A stretch of DNA of 7,056 nucleotides. Origin: Lysobacteraceae bacterium. GTDB taxonomy: Bacteria; Pseudomonadota; Gammaproteobacteria; Xanthomonadales; Xanthomonadaceae. A model generated the notes under the pieces. The model was not told the origin of the DNA and searched no databases. It was given only the letters and a program-made list of their open reading frames with translations. Both the position numbers and the translations under genes were made by a program. The stretch covers positions 1 through 7,056 of the forward strand of contig JAGNNB010000159.1 in NCBI GenBank assembly GCA_017990865.1. Direction: 5' to 3'. Positions 5,230 to 7,056 of the stretch are shown piece after piece (position 1 is the first letter of the stretch; every line of letters begins with the position of its first letter).

Positions 5230-6138
5230 ATGTTCAAACGTACCGTGTTGTTTCTCGCCACCAACCTCGCCGTGCTGCTGCTGTTCGGCCTGGTCATGTC
5301 GATCTTCGGCATCGACCCGCGCACCGGCAGCGGTTTGCTGGTCATGGCCGCGATTTTCGGTTTCGGCGGCTCGTTGATTTCGCTGCTGAGCTCGAAGTGG
5401 ATCGCGAAAATGACCACGCGCGCGCAGGTCGTCGAAAACCCGCGCAACGAGATCGAGCGTTGGCTGGTCGCGACCGTGCGCCGTCAAGCCGAGGCCGCAG
5501 GCATCGGCATGCCGGAAGTGGCGATCTACGACGCGCCGGAAATCAACGCCTTCGCCACCGGCGCCAATCGCAACAATGCGCTGGTCGCGGTCTCCACCGG
5601 CCTATTGCGCGCGATGACGCGCGACGAGGCCGAAGCGGTGCTCGCGCACGAAGTCAGCCACGTCGCCAACGGCGATATGGTGACGATGGCGCTGCTGCAG
5701 GGCGTGCTCAACACCTTCGTGATCGTGCTGGCCCGCGTGGTCGGGCGCGCGATCGACGGCGCTCTCGGCGGCGATCGCGACGACGGCAGCGTCGGTATCG
5801 GTTACTACGTCACCGTGTTCGCGTTGGAAATCGTGTTCGGCCTGTTCGCCAGCGTGATCGCGATGGCGTTTTCGCGGCACCGCGAATTCCGCGCCGATGC
5901 CGGCGGCGCCAATCTCGCAGGGCGCGCCAAGATGATCGCGGCCCTGGAGCGGTTGTCGACGACCTACGGTGCCAGCACGCTGCCCAAGCAGGTTCAGGCG
6001 TTCGGCATTTCCGGCGGCGTCGCGAGCGGTTTGCGCCATCTGTTCACCAGCCACCCGCCGCTGGAAGCGCGCATCGCGGCGTTGCGTAACGCCACGCGGG
6101 ATGCGGAGTACGGGCCGAAGGTCGGCGTGGTGTCTTGA
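5230..6138 (+). CDS. htpX: Membrane-bound zinc metalloprotease HtpX (M48B)
   Basis: A 302-residue inner-membrane protease that degrades misfolded or damaged membrane proteins alongside FtsH. The start [15 protein letters not shown] at ATG 5230 matches the HtpX N-terminus; the frame is open for 37 more codons upstream, but these are not family-like. Membrane segments are at about 4-24, 34-54, 152-170 and 192-213. The zinc motif H-E-V-S-H is at 140-144, inside [16 protein letters not shown], and the third ligand is probably Glu219 in [10 protein letters not shown]. The closing [12 protein letters not shown] (271-282) is typical. Similarity to E. coli HtpX runs over the full length and all key residues are present, so it should be active. 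It is divergent from gluQ and ends before a strong terminator. Confidence 0.97.
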   Translation: MFKRTVLFLATNLAVLLLFGLVMSIFGIDPRTGSGLLVMAAIFGFGGSLISLLSSKWIAKMTTRAQVVENPRNEIERWLVATVRRQAEAAGIGMPEVAIYDAPEINAFATGANRNNALVAVSTGLLRAMTRDEAEAVLAHEVSHVANGDMVTMALLQGVLNTFVIVLARVVGRAIDGALGGDRDDGSVGIGYYVTVFALEIVFGLFASVIAMAFSRHREFRADAGGANLAGRAKMIAALERLSTTYGASTLPKQVQAFGISGGVASGLRHLFTSHPPLEARIAALRNATRDAEYGPKVGVVS

Positions 6139-6205
6139 TCGCGGCCGGTTCGTCGCAAGAGCAACGCGTTCCCGTCATCCCCAGACATTCGTCGATCCCG
6201 ATGGC

Positions 6206-6241
6206 GAAAAACGAAAAACCCGCCGAAAGGCGGGTTTTTCG
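6206..6241. terminator. Bidirectional intrinsic terminator between htpX and the EAL gene
   Basis: A perfect 13-bp inverted repeat (6212-6224 with 6229-6241) has a GAAA loop and a GC-rich core, CCCGCC/GGCGGG, flanked by A and T runs. On the plus strand the stem ends in TTTTT, serving htpX. On the minus strand the U-tract is longer (TTTTTCGTTTTTC, down to 6206), serving the FimX-like gene. It lies about 70 bp after the htpX stop and 30 bp after the EAL-gene stop, as expected between convergent genes. Confidence 0.93.
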
Positions 6242-6271
6242 TGAGCGGGAGACAGCGGCCCGGAAGCCGCA

Positions 6272-7056
6272 TCACTCGAAGTCGTAATTCATCTCCGGAC
6301 CTGCCGCGGCCAGGAAGTGGCCTTCGACGTAATCCACGCCGGCGGAGAACAGGATCGACATGCTGGCCGCGTCCTGCACGAATTCGGCGATGGTCTGGAT
6401 GCCGAAATCGCGTGCCTTCAGCGCGATTTCGCGCACGCGCTTCTGGCTGTCGGGGTTCTTGGGCAAGTCCTCGATGAAGCTGCGGTCGATCTTGAGCACC
6501 TGCGGCTGGATGTGGGTCAGCAGTTGGAACGAATCCAAACCCGCGCCGAACTGTTCCAAACCCACCTTGCAGCCGTATTGATTCACCGTGGCGGCGAATT
6601 CCTGCACCGCCTTGAGATGGGTGAAGACGCGGGCTTCCTGCAACTGCAGCACCAGGTATTCGCCCGACACCCCATGTTCCGATAGGCGCTTGCCGATATG
6701 GGTGGCCAGCGCGTCGTTCTGCAGCGAATTCTGCGACACCTTGACCATCAGCGTGGTCGGGCGGTGCGCTTTGAAGCGTTGCGCCACCAACTCGATCGCG
6801 TGTTCGACCACGTACAGATCGATTTCCTCCAGCATGCCGTGCTCTTCGGCGATGGTGAGGAAGCTGTTGGGCGAAATCAGTTCGCCCTCGTCGCCTTCCA
6901 AACGTAGCAGCGTGTCGTAGATCGGATGATTGTCGCCCTGCAGGCTGATGACCGGCTGGAAATGCAGGCTGAAGCGTTCGTTGTCCAGCGCATCGCGCAA
7001 ACGCGCGACCCAGGCCTGGATGCGCTCGGCCTCGACGCGATCCACCGCGCTGGGGT
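6272..7056 (-). CDS. fimX: FimX-like protein, degenerate EAL domain (5' end missing)
   Basis: The 3' part of a larger gene; the frame stays open to the window edge, so the start lies outside. About 260 residues form a complete EAL-type domain, probably binding c-di-GMP without cleaving it. Numbering from the in-frame GTG codon at 7045, F-Q-P-V-I-S-L-Q-G-D (29-38) leads to Y-D-T-L-L-R (43-48), where the EAL signature has become D-T-L. The usual metal-site Asn is Lys102 (V-K-V-S), the E-I-T-E motif is Q-L-Q-E (134-137), and D-D-F-G is E-Q-F-G (164-167). The A-E-x-V-E motif is A-E-F-V-Q (220-224), while L-K-I-D (184-187) is kept. This loss, the S-L-Q-G-D segment and the Y-D-F-E end resemble FimX, which in Pseudomonas and Xanthomonas links c-di-GMP to type IV pilus assembly through PilZ and PilB. 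The receiver, PAS and GGDEF parts expected upstream cannot be seen, so the symbol is tentative. Confidence 0.75.
   Translation of the reverse strand, partial: PSAVDRVEAERIQAWVARLRDALDNERFSLHFQPVISLQGDNHPIYDTLLRLEGDEGELISPNSFLTIAEEHGMLEEIDLYVVEHAIELVAQRFKAHRPTTLMVKVSQNSLQNDALATHIGKRLSEHGVSGEYLVLQLQEARVFTHLKAVQEFAATVNQYGCKVGLEQFGAGLDSFQLLTHIQPQVLKIDRSFIEDLPKNPDSQKRVREIALKARDFGIQTIAEFVQDAASMSILFSAGVDYVEGHFLAAAGPEMNYDFE

Noticed and set aside
1..6138. Two M48 metalloproteases (partial gene at 1-137 and htpX) as one functional system
   Set aside because: They are over 5 kb apart, of different subfamilies, and separated by unrelated genes on the other strand; nothing in the sequence links them.

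Overview
The window is GC-rich bacterial chromosome. Its gene content points to a Lysobacter/Xanthomonas-type gammaproteobacterium (Lysobacteraceae): PHB-cycle reductases with PhaR, GluQ-RS, HtpX and a FimX-like degenerate EAL protein. The assignment is inferred from these protein families, as no taxonomic marker gene is present. There are nine protein-coding genes, two of them cut by the window edges, with no RNA genes, transposons, CRISPR arrays or phage genes.

Left part (1-1372): the tail of an M48 metallopeptidase is followed on the same strand by a PD40/TolB-like lipoprotein. A convergent pair then meets across an intergenic space holding four head-to-tail copies of a 16-bp repeat. The minus-strand partner is a 57-residue, two-helix membrane protein.

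Centre (1407-3930): a minus-strand polyhydroxyalkanoate (PHA/PHB) block, in transcription order acetoacetyl-CoA reductase PhaB (copy 1), regulator PhaR, and a second PhaB-like reductase (copy 2). The gaps of 272 and 183 bp contain hairpins, so several transcription units are possible. Both reductases keep the catalytic Ser-Tyr-Lys and the two substrate-binding glutamines of PhaB, but they differ at the residue that normally sets NADPH or NADH preference. No thiolase, PHA synthase or phasin gene lies in the window.

Right part (4173-7056): gluQ (tRNA-Asp queuosine glutamylation) on the minus strand is divergent from htpX (membrane quality-control protease) on the plus strand. A strong bidirectional intrinsic terminator separates htpX from a convergent, 5'-truncated FimX-like protein. 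Its EAL domain has lost most catalytic residues and is probably a c-di-GMP sensor for type IV pili.

Most of the window is ordinary conserved chromosome. The points most worth a second look are the dissimilar cofactor signatures of the two PhaB paralogs around PhaR, the 16-bp repeat array, and the unnamed small membrane protein. I see no convincing new multi-gene system.
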